DNA of 64,000 bases from Amycolatopsis thailandensis (GCF_002234405.1 NZ_NMQT01000014.1:1-64000); one strand, 5' to 3'. Counted from the stretch's first letter, positions 1 to 8,797 are shown. Translations and numbers: made by a program. Notes: a model not told the origin generated them from the sequence alone.

Positions 1-90
1 CCCGGCGGGATCGCGCCGGTGCACGCGAACGTGGAGCGGGACTGCGGGGTCTACGTGGAGGCGAACGTGTGGATGGAACACCCGTTCTGA
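1..90 (+). CDS. 3' end of an unidentified protein (partial)
   Basis: An open frame enters from the window edge and ends at TGA (88-90), giving the last 29 residues of a protein. The tail has one Cys and ends in Glu-His-Pro-Phe. Codon use is GC-rich at third positions, as in neighbouring genes. Too little remains to name a family. It is followed by about 110 bp without coding signal before the next gene on the same strand. Confidence 0.5.
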   Translation, partial: PGGIAPVHANVERDCGVYVEANVWMEHPF

Positions 91-200
91 GCGGGATCGC
101 GCAGAGCCACTGACCCGGCCGCCGGGGCATTCCTCGCGATTTCCGGCGGGATCGTCGCAAGGTAGGCACTGCCGCCCGGCCGTGCCGCACAGTGGACGCC

Positions 201-1073
201 ATGGACATCTCGCGAGTCGGCTTCGCCGGGCTGGGCAGTATGGGTGAGCCGATGGCACTGAACCTGGCGCGTGCCGGGATCCCGTTGCTCGTGTGGAATC
301 GCACCCCGGGTAAAGCGGACGGGGTGGCCGAGGCTGCCGAAGACGTGGCCGGCCTCTTCGCACGGTGCGAAGTCGTGATCCTGATGCTCAAGGACGCGGC
401 CGCCGTCGACGCCGTCCTCGGCCGCGGCGGTCCCGCGTTCGCCGGGCGGGTGGAAGGCCGCACGATCGTCCACATGGGAACGACGGCGCCGGATCATTCC
501 CGCGCGCTGGAGACCGAGCTCCTCGCGGCCGGGGCCAAGTACGTGGAGGCGCCGGTCTCCGGTTCGCGGGTCCCCGCGGAGGCGGGGGAACTGGTCGCCA
601 TGCTCGCCGGTGACCCCGGCACGATCGACGAGGTCCGGGAGCTGTTCGAGCCGCTGTGCCGGGAAACCGTGGACTGCGGGCCGGTGCCCAACGGGCTCCT
701 GATGAAGCTCGCGGTCAACGTGCACCTGACCGGGGTCGTGACGAGCCTGGCCGAGACCGTGCACTTCGCCCGCGGTCACGGGCTCGACCTCGGCCTGCTC
801 GCCGGGGTGCTCGGTGCGGGGCAGCTGGCCAGCCCGATCTTGCGGGTCAAGGCTCCGAAGCTGGCCGAGGAGGATTTCGCGCCGCAGGCGTCGATCGCGA
901 ACGTCCTGGCCAACGTCGAGCTGATCGCGGCCGCGGCGGACGAATCCGGACTCACCTTGCCGCTGCTCCGGGCGGCCCACGCCCTCTACGCCGAGACCGA
1001 GCAGCTCGGTCTCGGCGCGGAGGACATGGTCGCCGTCGTCAAAGCCCTCGAAGCCCGCGCGGAACTCGCGTGA
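201..1073 (+). CDS. NAD(P)-dependent oxidoreductase, 3-hydroxyisobutyrate dehydrogenase family
   Basis: A beta-hydroxyacid dehydrogenase of 290 aa, the usual family length. The N-terminal Rossmann fold shows GLGSMG at residues 10-15, followed by a conserved Trp-Asn-Arg after beta strand 2. The substrate signature APVSGSRVPAEAG and the helix with the catalytic Lys (LMKLAVN) are present, so the enzyme should be active. The exact hydroxyacid cannot be told from sequence; methylmalonate-semialdehyde, tartronate-semialdehyde and imine-reductase relatives share these motifs. I chose the ATG at 201 because the Rossmann motif then sits at the usual distance. A GTG at 192 in frame is the alternative, and neither has a clear Shine-Dalgarno sequence. 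The stop codon TGA lies inside the first unit of the 21-bp repeat that follows. Confidence 0.85.
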   Translation: MDISRVGFAGLGSMGEPMALNLARAGIPLLVWNRTPGKADGVAEAAEDVAGLFARCEVVILMLKDAAAVDAVLGRGGPAFAGRVEGRTIVHMGTTAPDHSRALETELLAAGAKYVEAPVSGSRVPAEAGELVAMLAGDPGTIDEVRELFEPLCRETVDCGPVPNGLLMKLAVNVHLTGVVTSLAETVHFARGHGLDLGLLAGVLGAGQLASPILRVKAPKLAEEDFAPQASIANVLANVELIAAAADESGLTLPLLRAAHALYAETEQLGLGAEDMVAVVKALEARAELA

Positions 1074-1135
1074 TCAGAGCCGTGACTCGCGTGTCTGAAC
1101 CCGTGACTCGCGTGATTGGAGCCGTGACTCGCGCC
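1064..1135 (+). repeat. Four units of a 21-bp periodic repeat, core ACTCGCGTG
   Basis: The core ACTCGCGTG starts at 1064, 1085 and 1106, with a degraded fourth unit at 1127, all exactly 21 bp apart. The unit continues roughly as ATYGGAGCCGTG. The first unit supplies the end and stop codon of the preceding dehydrogenase gene. The same unit with the same period occurs at 38935-39091. I see no spacers, so this is not CRISPR. Confidence 0.85.
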
Positions 1136-1153
1136 CCGCCACTCACGAGGCCG

Positions 1154-2116
1154 CTAGCGCAGGGCGGCGGCGATCCGGCCGGCGGCCGCGAAAGACTCTT
1201 CCTCCGGCTCCCCGAGCAAGGGGAGCAGGATGACGGATTCGGTCCCGGCCGCGTACAGCGCGCGGATCTGCTCGACGCAGCGGTCGAGCGGGCCGCTGAC
1301 GCTCAGCCTGTCGATCCAGTCCGGTCGCAGGCGCCGTGCCAGCTCGGCCCGGTCGTCACCCGCGGCGGCGACCTCGGCCAGCAGTTCGGCGCCGAAGTCC
1401 AGTGGCTCCAGCGCCGGGCCCGAGTTCGGTCCGATCGCGGACGCGACGTCGGACCGGGCGCGCTCGCGGGCCCGCTCGGGATCGTCGTCGAGGGCCAGCC
1501 AGTTGTAGGTGGCGATCGAGTGGGCCTCGACGCCGATGAGGTCCCGTGTCGCGCGGACGTACTCGGGCGTCGCCGGTTCCGCCAGCAGCGTCCCGTCGGC
1601 CACCCGGCCCGCCGCCGCGAGGGACTTCGGACCGCGGACCCCGGCGATGAGCTTCGGGGGTACCGCGGGCGGGAACTCCAGCTCGACCTCGTCGAGCCGG
1701 ACGTGCTTGCCCTCGAAGGAAACCCGCTCACCCGCCAGCAGCCGCCGGATGACCGTCAGTGTCTCCTCGAACGCGGCCAGCGCCGAGCGCGGCCACGCGT
1801 CGATCTGCCGCATCCAGCTCGGCACGCCGTGCCCGAATCCGACGATCAGGCGCCCCGGGTGCAGTTCCGCCAGCGCCGCGATCTCCATCGCCGCGATGGC
1901 CGGGTTCCTGGCCACGGCGGGCATGATGCCGATGCCGAGAGTGATCTTTTCGGTCGCCGCCAGCACCGTCGCCGCCGTGGCGATCCCGCCCGCGTAGAAG
2001 CAGTCCTCGACGATCCAGACCTCGTCGAGGCCTTCCTGTTCCGCGCGGCGGGCCAGACCGGTCAGCCGCGCGGCCGGCAGTTCGCGCGGGATCCTGACCC
2101 CGAGTCGTGAAACCAT
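1154..2116 (-). CDS. LLM-class (luciferase-like) flavin-dependent oxidoreductase
   Basis: A bacterial-luciferase-type TIM-barrel monooxygenase of 320 aa, expected to use reduced FMN or F420. Features include the strand-helix start leading to a Glu-Val-Trp-Ile-Val-Glu-Asp segment, the run TLGIGIMPAVARNPAIAAMEIAAL, and GRLIVGFGHG, which is a family hallmark for binding the flavin phosphate. The ATG at 2116 has GGAACGGAG a few bases upstream; longer reading frames upstream overlap the preceding gene and look non-coding. It begins 17 bp after the TetM-like gene on the same strand, so the two are probably co-transcribed, which would link it to drug modification or stress. The substrate is unknown. 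Confidence 0.85.
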   Translation of the reverse strand: MVSRLGVRIPRELPAARLTGLARRAEQEGLDEVWIVEDCFYAGGIATAATVLAATEKITLGIGIMPAVARNPAIAAMEIAALAELHPGRLIVGFGHGVPSWMRQIDAWPRSALAAFEETLTVIRRLLAGERVSFEGKHVRLDEVELEFPPAVPPKLIAGVRGPKSLAAAGRVADGTLLAEPATPEYVRATRDLIGVEAHSIATYNWLALDDDPERARERARSDVASAIGPNSGPALEPLDFGAELLAEVAAAGDDRAELARRLRPDWIDRLSVSGPLDRCVEQIRALYAAGTESVILLPLLGEPEEESFAAAGRIAAALR

Positions 2117-2132
2117 GAAGTTCTCCGTTCCT

Positions 2133-4046
2133 TCAAACGCGCCGAAGCACGCGTAACAGGTATTCCTTGCGATCCAACGGGTTGTGATCGGTCCTCGATC
2201 GCGACGGCACCGGGCCCCGGACGGGCCGGTAGCCGTGGAAGACCGTCTCCATCGCTCCTTCCCCTCGCGTCGCCGACGGCAGGAGCCGGTGCACCTCATG
2301 GGTTTTCGCCGCAGGGATCTCGCCTTCGAGCTCCGCCGTCCCGTCTTTCGTGAACGTCGTGCGCGGGACGGCGCGAGCTTGCGCCAGCAGCGCGGTGACC
2401 GGGCCGAGCGTGTCGGCCGGAGCCTGCAGGGTGAACCGGTGCAGCGGTTCGTGCACGGTCGTCCCGGCCTCGCGCAACGCGGCCATCAGCACCAGCGGCG
2501 TCAGGTCGCGGAAGTCGCCCGCGGTGCTGGACATGCTCTTGTCGAAGGTGCCGTGGGCATGGCTTTGCCTGGCGTAGTAACCGGAATGCGTCATCGTCAC
2601 CACGCAGTCGAGCACCTCCCAGCCGTGGACGCCCTCGCGCAGCGTCTCCTTCACCGTGTCCTCGACGGCTTTGACGAAGGAGTACGGCATCGAGCCGAGT
2701 TCGACCTCCAGCCGGAACGAGATCCCGCTCCCCGCCTCGCCCGGCTCGACACGCAGTCCCACGGTCGCCAGGAAGGGATTGGGTTCCTTGTCGATGAGTT
2801 CGGCGGCGGACCCGGTTCCGGCGACATGCTCGACGCAGATCGTGGTCGTCTCGCTGAACGTGACGTCGACGCCGTACTCGTCCGCGAGCGTCGCCTGAAT
2901 GACCTCCTTCTGCACCTCGCCGTACAGCGAAAGCGAAGTCTCCCGCCGGACCTCGTCGTGCCGCAGACCGATCAGCGGGTCCTGTTCGGTGAGCCAGGTG
3001 AGCGCCTGGTGCAGTGGCCCGCGATCGGCCGGGCGTACGGGGGTGACGACGGTTTCCAGCGTCGGCGGCGAGAACAGCGCCCGCGGCGCGTGGTCGGGCC
3101 GGATCCCGAGCACGTCACCGATCCGGACGTCGAGCCCCGACAGCTTCGCGATCCGCCCGGCTCCGGCCGATCCCGACGGCACGGCCGAGCCGTTGTCGAA
3201 GACGCTGATCGCGGTGATCTTGCCTTCGCCGTCGCCGAGCGGGACCTTGTCGCGGACGGCGACGCTGCCGGAGAACAGTCGTACGTAGGCGATCTTCTCA
3301 CCGCCCGGTGCGCGTTCGACCTTGAACACGGTGCCGGAAAGCGGTCCGCCGACGTCGTTTTCCTTGGCGGGCAACAGGTTCTCGATACCCTCGCGGAGGG
3401 CGTCGATACCGGCGCCGGTGATCGCCGAGCCGAAGTAGACCGGATGGACGAGCCCCTCGGCCACTTTGGCGGCGAGCTCGGTGTGGAGGCGCAACGGCGT
3501 GAACCCGCCGGGGTCGGTGAGGTATCCGGTCAGGAAGTCCTCGTCGAGTGCCGACAGCACGTCGATCACCCGATCGGGTTCCATCGTGACGGCCGACGGC
3601 GTGAGTTTCTCGGCTATTTCCCGAAATACGCGGCCCGGGTCGGCGCCTCGACGGTCCAGTTTGTTCACGAACAGCAGGGTCGGGATTTCCAGCCGTCGCA
3701 GCGTCCGCATCAGCACACGGGTCTGTGCCTGGACGCCTTCGACCGCCGACAGCACCAGGACGGCGCCGTCGAGCACGCCGAGCGCGCGCTCGACCTCGGC
3801 GATGAAATCGGGGTGGCCGGGGGTGTCGATCAGGTTCACGGTGACGTCGCCGACGGCGAACGACACCACGGCCGCCTTGATGGTGATCCCGCGGGCGCGT
3901 TCCAGCGCCAGCGAGTCGGTCTGCGTGCTGCCGTCGTCGACGCTGCCCAGCTCGCCGATGATCCCGGCGGTGTGCAACAGCCGCTCGGTCAGGCTCGTCT
4001 TCCCGGCGTCAACATGCGCCAGAATCCCCAGATTGAGGGTCTTCAC
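2133..4046 (-). CDS. TetM/OtrA-type ribosomal-protection translational GTPase
   Basis: An EF-G-like GTPase of 637 aa, the size of tetracycline ribosomal-protection proteins, which remove drug from the 30S A site. G-domain motifs are at the N terminus: AHVDAGKTSLTE (G1, about residues 10-21), RGITIKA (G2), DTPGHPDF (G3) and NKLDR (G4). EF-G domain IV and V-like regions follow. Actinomycete chromosomes carry such proteins (OtrA in Streptomyces rimosus, WhiB7-controlled homologues in mycobacteria), so this may be intrinsic resistance or a paralogue with another drug or stall target. The start is GTG at 4046, overlapped by the stop codon of a 13-codon upstream frame, which suggests translational coupling. 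The luciferase-like gene follows 17 bp downstream. Confidence 0.88.
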   Translation of the reverse strand: MKTLNLGILAHVDAGKTSLTERLLHTAGIIGELGSVDDGSTQTDSLALERARGITIKAAVVSFAVGDVTVNLIDTPGHPDFIAEVERALGVLDGAVLVLSAVEGVQAQTRVLMRTLRRLEIPTLLFVNKLDRRGADPGRVFREIAEKLTPSAVTMEPDRVIDVLSALDEDFLTGYLTDPGGFTPLRLHTELAAKVAEGLVHPVYFGSAITGAGIDALREGIENLLPAKENDVGGPLSGTVFKVERAPGGEKIAYVRLFSGSVAVRDKVPLGDGEGKITAISVFDNGSAVPSGSAGAGRIAKLSGLDVRIGDVLGIRPDHAPRALFSPPTLETVVTPVRPADRGPLHQALTWLTEQDPLIGLRHDEVRRETSLSLYGEVQKEVIQATLADEYGVDVTFSETTTICVEHVAGTGSAAELIDKEPNPFLATVGLRVEPGEAGSGISFRLEVELGSMPYSFVKAVEDTVKETLREGVHGWEVLDCVVTMTHSGYYARQSHAHGTFDKSMSSTAGDFRDLTPLVLMAALREAGTTVHEPLHRFTLQAPADTLGPVTALLAQARAVPRTTFTKDGTAELEGEIPAAKTHEVHRLLPSATRGEGAMETVFHGYRPVRGPVPSRSRTDHNPLDRKEYLLRVLRRV

Positions 4047-4084
4047 GAGGTGTCTTGTCCTTGAGGTAGACGGAAATTACCCAT
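4043..4084 (-). other. Possible 13-aa leader peptide overlapping the TetM-like start
   Basis: The frame ATG (4084) to TGA (4043-4045) encodes 13 residues (MGNFRLPQGQDTS). Its stop overlaps the GTG start of the GTPase gene in a GTGA junction. It includes CTA, a rare Leu codon in such genomes. Drug-sensing leader peptides are known before ribosomal-protection and rRNA methyltransferase genes, so ribosome stalling could control the GTPase. There is no convincing Shine-Dalgarno sequence, so the frame may be fortuitous. Confidence 0.3.
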
Positions 4085-4178
4085 GGGAAGGACGCAGACA
4101 CCGGCAAGACGATCATCTCCTAGGTCCAGTCGACTACAGCACTCTCGCGTCGGTGCCGCAACCGAATTACCCTTGAAC

Positions 4179-4240
4179 GCAATTCGTCCTCTGGATGCGG
4201 TAGTTGCGTGTGCAAGAACCGCATCCAGAGGACGAAATGC
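4179..4240. terminator. Hairpin of two inverted GTCCTCTGGATGCGG elements
   Basis: Arms at 4179-4201 and 4218-4240 are 23 bp long with one mismatch and a 16-nt loop. The element sits just past the stop of the GH3 gene (minus strand, ending at 4249) and upstream of the TetM-like gene, so it probably ends the das-like transcript. It lacks a strong U-run. The arm carries the GTCCTCTGRAYGC core that appears singly at three other gene ends in this window. Confidence 0.65.
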
Positions 4241-4248
4241 GAAAGGGA

Positions 4249-5691
4249 TCAGGCCAGGTATTCAGCCGCGGCGCGGAGGCTGACGTAGGACCCGCTGAAC
4301 GTGTCGATCCGCGGGCCTTCGGTGGCGGGGCCGGGGGCGCCGGTCTCGACCCGGATGTAGTCCGCGCCCGACTCCCGCAGCCAGCTCAGGAACTCGCGGA
4401 CCTCGGGGTGCCGGTGCGCCTCACGCGTCACGACGACGAGGTCGCGCGCGCCCTGGGCGGCTTCGATCGCGGTCGCGATCCCGTCCGCGCCGACCTTGAC
4501 CGCGCGGGTGCCGGGCACGAGCCCGGTCAGATGCGAGCCGAGCCCCCACGGCATCGGACCGGCCGCGATGATCGGCTCGGTCTCGATGTCGATCACCAGC
4601 GGCGGGCCGTCCAGCTTCGGCGTGCCCTGGATCCGCAGGGCCTTGCGCGCCGCTTCCAGACCGAGCCGGTGATCCACCGGCGAGATCGTCGCCGGCACCG
4701 GCGGAGTGCCCAGCGCGGCGACCCGTTCGGACGCCTCCACCAGCCGCTCCAGCGGCAGTTCGCCGGACTCGACCGCGGCGGCGATGACCGCCGCGATCCG
4801 GTTCAGCTCGTCCTCTTCGAACGACACGCCGCCCAGGCACAGCGCGTCGGCGCCGGCGATCAGCGCCCGCACCGAGGCCCGGCCGACGCCCTCGGTCTTG
4901 CCGAGTTCGCCCGCGACGGCGCCCATGTCGAGCGCGTCGGTGATCACCGCGCCGGTGAAGCCGAGTTCACCGCGCAGGACGTCGGTGAGCGCCTTCGGGT
5001 TGAGCGTGGCGGGCAGGTCGCCCCACGCGGGCACTACGAGGTGCCCGGTCATCACCGCGCGGACGCCCGCCGCGATCGCCGCCTTGAACGGGACGAGTTC
5101 GATCTCGTGCAGCTCCGCCTCGGTCCGGGGCAGCACCGGCAGCGCGTGGTGCGAATCGTCGGTCGCCGCCCCGTGCCCGGGGAAGTGCTTGGCCGACGCG
5201 GCCACGCCGTACTTCTGCATCCCGGTGATGTACGCCGCGACATGCGGCGACGCCTTCACCGGATCCGACCCGAACGCCCGGACCCCGATGGAGGGATCCT
5301 CCGCCGCCAGGGTCAGGTCCGCGCACGGGGCGAAGTTGATCGTCACCCCGCAGGCGGCCAGCCGTTCGCCGAGTGCCGCGGCGACCGAGGCCGTCAGCTC
5401 GACGTCGTCCGCCGCGCCGAGTGCGAGTGGCCCCGGGATGAACGATCCGGTGGCGACGTCGAGCCGGGTGACGTCACCGCCCTCTTCGTCGATGCCGATG
5501 AGCACGCCGGGCCGTTCCGCCCGCAGCTGCGCGCTGAGCGCGGCCACCTGCTCGTCGTCGACCACGTTGCGGCCGAACAGGATCACGCCGCCGAGGCCGT
5601 CGTCCACCTTGCGGCGCAGCCAATCCGGAGCGGTGGTGCCGTCGAAGCCCGATACGAGAACGGATGCGGCGAGCTTTTCCGGTGAAGACAA
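4249..5691 (-). CDS. Glycoside hydrolase family 3 beta-N-acetylhexosaminidase (NagZ/DasD-like)
   Basis: A GH3 enzyme of 480 aa that should cleave terminal GlcNAc from chitobiose or muropeptide sugars. The NagZ-type signature KHFPGHGAATDDSHH supplies the His/Asp acid-base loop, and the nucleophile Asp lies in VITDALDMGA. There is no signal peptide, so it works in the cytoplasm on imported disaccharide. The start is TTG at 5691, chosen because GAAGGGG lies 6 nt upstream and the gene follows the permease stop by 3 bp. As in the Streptomyces dasABC-dasD arrangement, it is the last gene of an aminosugar ABC operon. A hairpin lies directly after its stop. Confidence 0.88.
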   Translation of the reverse strand: MSSPEKLAASVLVSGFDGTTAPDWLRRKVDDGLGGVILFGRNVVDDEQVAALSAQLRAERPGVLIGIDEEGGDVTRLDVATGSFIPGPLALGAADDVELTASVAAALGERLAACGVTINFAPCADLTLAAEDPSIGVRAFGSDPVKASPHVAAYITGMQKYGVAASAKHFPGHGAATDDSHHALPVLPRTEAELHEIELVPFKAAIAAGVRAVMTGHLVVPAWGDLPATLNPKALTDVLRGELGFTGAVITDALDMGAVAGELGKTEGVGRASVRALIAGADALCLGGVSFEEDELNRIAAVIAAAVESGELPLERLVEASERVAALGTPPVPATISPVDHRLGLEAARKALRIQGTPKLDGPPLVIDIETEPIIAAGPMPWGLGSHLTGLVPGTRAVKVGADGIATAIEAAQGARDLVVVTREAHRHPEVREFLSWLRESGADYIRVETGAPGPATEGPRIDTFSGSYVSLRAAAEYLA

Positions 5692-5694
5692 GGA

Positions 5695-6525
5695 TTACCC
5701 CTTCACTGCGCCTGCGGTCAGGTTGGACACGAGCTTGCGCTGAACGATGATGAAGAACACCAGCGCGGGCACGGCGTAGATGACCGACGCCGCCATGATC
5801 CCGCCCCAGTCCACGGAGAACGCCGTGCGGAACGAGGAAAGCCACACCGGCAGCGTCTGCCTGTTCTGGTCGCGCATGAACACGAACGCGAACAGGAACT
5901 CGTTCCACGCGGTGATGAAGCTGAACACCGAGGTGGTCACCAGGCCCGGCGCGAGCAGCGGAAGCGTCACCCGGCGGAAGGCACCCGCCCGGCTGCAGCC
6001 GTCGATCATCGCGGCCTCTTCGAGGTCGTACGGGATGCCGTTGACGAAGCCGTAGAGCATCCAGCACGTGAAGGGCAGCGTCGCCGCGAAGTACACCAGC
6101 AGCAGCGAAGGCAGCTGGTTGAGCAGCCCGGCGTCGCGCATGAGCAGGTACATCGGGATCAGCAGCGCCTCGAACGGCGCGAGCTGGGCGACCAGCACCA
6201 GCATCAGGAAGCCCTTGCGCCCGCGGAACCGCATCCGGGACAGGGGGACCGCCGCCAGCACACCCGCGACGAGCGAGCACAGCACCGCGCCGAGCGTGAC
6301 GATCAGGCTGTTCATGAGGTACGTGGTGAATCCGGGCTTCGTCAGCGCGGTGACGAAGTTGTCGAGCGTCGCCGCGGACGGGATCAGGTCGTAGTCCGGG
6401 GACAGGACCTGGCCCGGCGTCTTCAGCGAGGACGTGACCATCCAGTACGTCGGGAAGACGAACAGGAGAGCCACGATCACGCCGAACGCGCCGAGGCCGA
6501 TCCGCTGGGTCAGGGACTTCTTCAT
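5695..6525 (-). CDS. Carbohydrate ABC transporter permease, MalG family (DasC-like)
   Basis: An inner-membrane permease of 276 aa with six predicted membrane helices and the EAA loop for docking the ATPase, seen as EEAAMIDGCSRAGAFRRVTLPLLAPG. The ATG at 6525 overlaps the upstream permease stop by 4 bp (ATGA), so the genes are translationally coupled. With the lipoprotein and the other permease it should import chitobiose-like sugars. No ATPase gene is present in the operon; in Streptomyces the shared MsiK ATPase serves Das transporters, so the ATPase is expected elsewhere. Confidence 0.88.
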   Translation of the reverse strand: MKKSLTQRIGLGAFGVIVALLFVFPTYWMVTSSLKTPGQVLSPDYDLIPSAATLDNFVTALTKPGFTTYLMNSLIVTLGAVLCSLVAGVLAAVPLSRMRFRGRKGFLMLVLVAQLAPFEALLIPMYLLMRDAGLLNQLPSLLLVYFAATLPFTCWMLYGFVNGIPYDLEEAAMIDGCSRAGAFRRVTLPLLAPGLVTTSVFSFITAWNEFLFAFVFMRDQNRQTLPVWLSSFRTAFSVDWGGIMAASVIYAVPALVFFIIVQRKLVSNLTAGAVKG

Positions 6526-7508
6526 GACAGGTCGGCCTCCTTCGAGCGCACCAGCAGCTGGACGTACCGGGCGGTGAGCAGGATCAGCACGAGCATCATC
6601 AGCAGGGCGGCGGTCGCCGCCAGGCCGAAGTGGTTGCCCGCGAGGCCCTTGAGGTACATGTAGACCGGCAGCGTCGTGCTGGTGCCGTCCGGCCCGCCCT
6701 GGCGGATCGCCCACACCTGGGCGAACAACTTGAAGTCCCACAGCACCGACAGGAACGTCACCATGGTCAGGATCGGCCGGATCGCCGGCCAGCTGACCGC
6801 CCAGAACGCCTGCCAGGCGTTCGCGCCGTCGATGCCCGCGGCCTCGTACTGCTCCTTCGGAACGCCGAGGAGCCCGGCGTAGAGCGTGAACGCCACGAAC
6901 GGCACGGCCTGCCAGACGACCAGCAGGCCGATCACGGTCAGCGTGCTCGGGCCGGTGGCGAACCACGAGTGTCCGATGAAGCTCTCGAAACCGAGCTTCG
7001 CGAGCGTCTTGTTCAGGATCCCGTACTGCTGGTCGAAGATCCACTGGAAGACCGTGGTCGTCGCGAGCACCGGGGTCGCCCACGCGAGGATCAGCGCGAC
7101 CTGCAGGACCACCCGGACCACCGGGTTCAGGTGCCGCATCAGGAGCGCCATGAACAGCGCGAGCAGCAGGGTGGTGATCACGACCGCGGCCGTGAACACC
7201 AGCGTGCGGACCGTGATCTCCCAGAATTCGGAGTCGGACAGGATCTCGGAGAAGTTCTGGAACCCGACCCACACCATCTCCCCGGAGACCAGCTCACGCA
7301 GGTCGAGCTTCCGGAGACTGATCCCGATCAGCTGCATCGTCGGCCAGCCCAGCAGGACCAGGATCGCGACCAGCGCGGGAAGGATCAACAGGTACGGCGC
7401 CGTCCGCTCGCCGATGCGGAGGCGCCGATTGGACTTCGGGGGTTTGATGCGCGGCGATGCCGGCGGGGTGGCCCCCGCCGGCATCGTCACATCTTTGGTC
7501 GTGGTCAT
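6522..7508 (-). CDS. Carbohydrate ABC transporter permease, MalF family (DasB-like)
   Basis: A permease of 328 aa with a cytoplasmic N-terminal stretch of about 35 residues rich in Pro, then six membrane helices. The EAA loop reads EQYEAAGIDGANAWQAFWAVSWPAIRP. It pairs with the MalG-type partner whose start it overlaps by 4 bp. Its own ATG at 7508 overlaps the stop of the binding-protein gene by 4 bp. A 13-bp inverted repeat lies in its first codons (7456-7485) and may lower permease output relative to the binding protein. Confidence 0.87.
   Translation of the reverse strand: MTTTKDVTMPAGATPPASPRIKPPKSNRRLRIGERTAPYLLILPALVAILVLLGWPTMQLIGISLRKLDLRELVSGEMVWVGFQNFSEILSDSEFWEITVRTLVFTAAVVITTLLLALFMALLMRHLNPVVRVVLQVALILAWATPVLATTTVFQWIFDQQYGILNKTLAKLGFESFIGHSWFATGPSTLTVIGLLVVWQAVPFVAFTLYAGLLGVPKEQYEAAGIDGANAWQAFWAVSWPAIRPILTMVTFLSVLWDFKLFAQVWAIRQGGPDGTSTTLPVYMYLKGLAGNHFGLAATAALLMMLVLILLTARYVQLLVRSKEADLS
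7456..7485 (-). other. Inverted repeat in the first codons of the MalF-type permease
   Basis: Arms GATGCCGGCGGGG (7456-7468) and its exact complement (7473-7485) flank a 4-nt loop. The stem lies within codons 8-17 of the permease mRNA, just downstream of the binding-protein gene. Many sugar ABC operons have stems here that stabilise the upstream mRNA and keep permease levels low. This is inferred from position only. Confidence 0.4.
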
Positions 7509-8797
7509 CCGCCGATGAGCTTGTCGAGCGCTGCGTTGGCGTCGGCGGTCGCCTGGTCGAGCGTCTTCGTTCCGGTCAGGTAAGCGGTCAGCATGTCCTT
7601 GATCGGGTTCTGACCGGACTCGACGTCACCCCACTTGGGGCTGGTCGGGACGGCACGGCCGTTCTTGGAAGCCTCGGCCATGACCTTGGTGAGCGGGTTC
7701 GCGTCGAGCGCGGACACGTCGGTCGAGGTACCGGGGACGTAACCGGCCTTGGCCAGCTCGGTCTGGTACTTCGGGGTGGAGAACAGCTTGACGTAGTCCT
7801 TGGCCGCGGCCGCGTTCTTGCTGTTGGCCGGGATGACCAGGTTCGAGCCGCCGAGGAAGACCGGGGCCGACTTGTCGGCGGACTTGCCCGGGATCGGGAA
7901 CGCGCCCGACTTCTCCTTGATCGACGGGTCGGTCTTCGCGGCGGTGTCGGCCTCACCCGGGACGCCGATCATCATCGCGACCTTGCCCGCGCCGTAGATG
8001 CCGGCCTGCTGCGGGGTGGCCTCGTCGGCGTCCTTCGGGGCCTTGGTGCCCGAGGCGTCGGTGAGCTGCTTGTAGAACTCGAGCCCGGCCTTCGCCTGCG
8101 CGGAGTCGAGGGTCGCCTTGAAGGACTTCCCGTTGGCCTGCGCGATGTCGCCGCCCTCGTCCCAGATGAACGACAGCAGCTCGTACCAGTTCTGGCCCGG
8201 CTGGTAGAGGGCCTGGAACTCGGGGTCGCTGCCGAACTTGGCCTTGAGCTTGGTGATCGCGTCGAGCCACTCCGCGCGCGTCTTCGGCGTCGCGGTGATG
8301 CCGGCCTGCTCGAACATGTCCTTGCGGTAGATGACCTCACGGTTGGCCGCGTAGAACGGGACGCCGTAGGTCTTGCCGTCGTACTCGCCCGAAGCCTTGA
8401 GGCCCTGGAGCCACTGCGCGCCGTTGAAGTCACCCACGCTCGAGGTGAGGTCGGCGAGCACGCCCTGGTTCGCGAACGCGGGGGTCTGGGTGTTGCCCAG
8501 CTCGATCACGTCCGGCGGGTTGTCGCTGGCCAGCGCGGTGGTCAGCTTCTGCTGGATGCCGTTCCACTGCTGGATCTCGTACTTGACCTTGACGCCGGGG
8601 TGTGCGTCTTCGAATTCCTTGTGGAGCGAGTTCGTCAGCGATTCCGGGGCGGTCCCGGTCATGAGCCAGACCGTGAGCGAGCCGTTCGACGCCGGAGCGC
8701 TCGAATTCGTGCTGTCGCCACTACCGGAACCGGCGCAGCCCGCCGTCGCGAGGGTGATGGCGGCGGCGCCCGCAGCCATCTTGAGCCAGCGCTTCAC
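7505..8797 (-). CDS. Sugar ABC transporter substrate-binding lipoprotein (DasA-like)
   Basis: A family 1 extracellular solute-binding protein of 430 aa. The N-terminal signal peptide ends in a lipobox with Cys21 (ATAGC), followed by a Ser/Gly/Asn linker, so it is anchored outside the membrane. The mature part has the usual SBP_bac_1 pattern, including VKVKYEIQQWNGIQQKL and a C-terminal helix pair. The start is GTG at 8797 with AAAGGA about 8 nt upstream. It is the first gene of a four-gene operon with two permeases and a GH3 hexosaminidase. A DasR-like operator upstream supports GlcNAc or chitobiose as ligand. Confidence 0.88.
   Translation of the reverse strand: MKRWLKMAAGAAAITLATAGCAGSGSGDSTNSSAPASNGSLTVWLMTGTAPESLTNSLHKEFEDAHPGVKVKYEIQQWNGIQQKLTTALASDNPPDVIELGNTQTPAFANQGVLADLTSSVGDFNGAQWLQGLKASGEYDGKTYGVPFYAANREVIYRKDMFEQAGITATPKTRAEWLDAITKLKAKFGSDPEFQALYQPGQNWYELLSFIWDEGGDIAQANGKSFKATLDSAQAKAGLEFYKQLTDASGTKAPKDADEATPQQAGIYGAGKVAMMIGVPGEADTAAKTDPSIKEKSGAFPIPGKSADKSAPVFLGGSNLVIPANSKNAAAAKDYVKLFSTPKYQTELAKAGYVPGTSTDVSALDANPLTKVMAEASKNGRAVPTSPKWGDVESGQNPIKDMLTAYLTGTKTLDQATADANAALDKLIGG

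Noticed and set aside
1064..1135. CRISPR array
   Set aside because: Units abut with no spacers, and no cas gene is present; the same holds for 38935-39296 and the palindrome arrays.
5695..7272. A single 525-aa protein covering both permeases
   Set aside because: The first half is out of frame with the MalF-type permease and is Arg-rich noise; the real MalG-type permease begins at the ATG at 6525 with an ATGA overlap.
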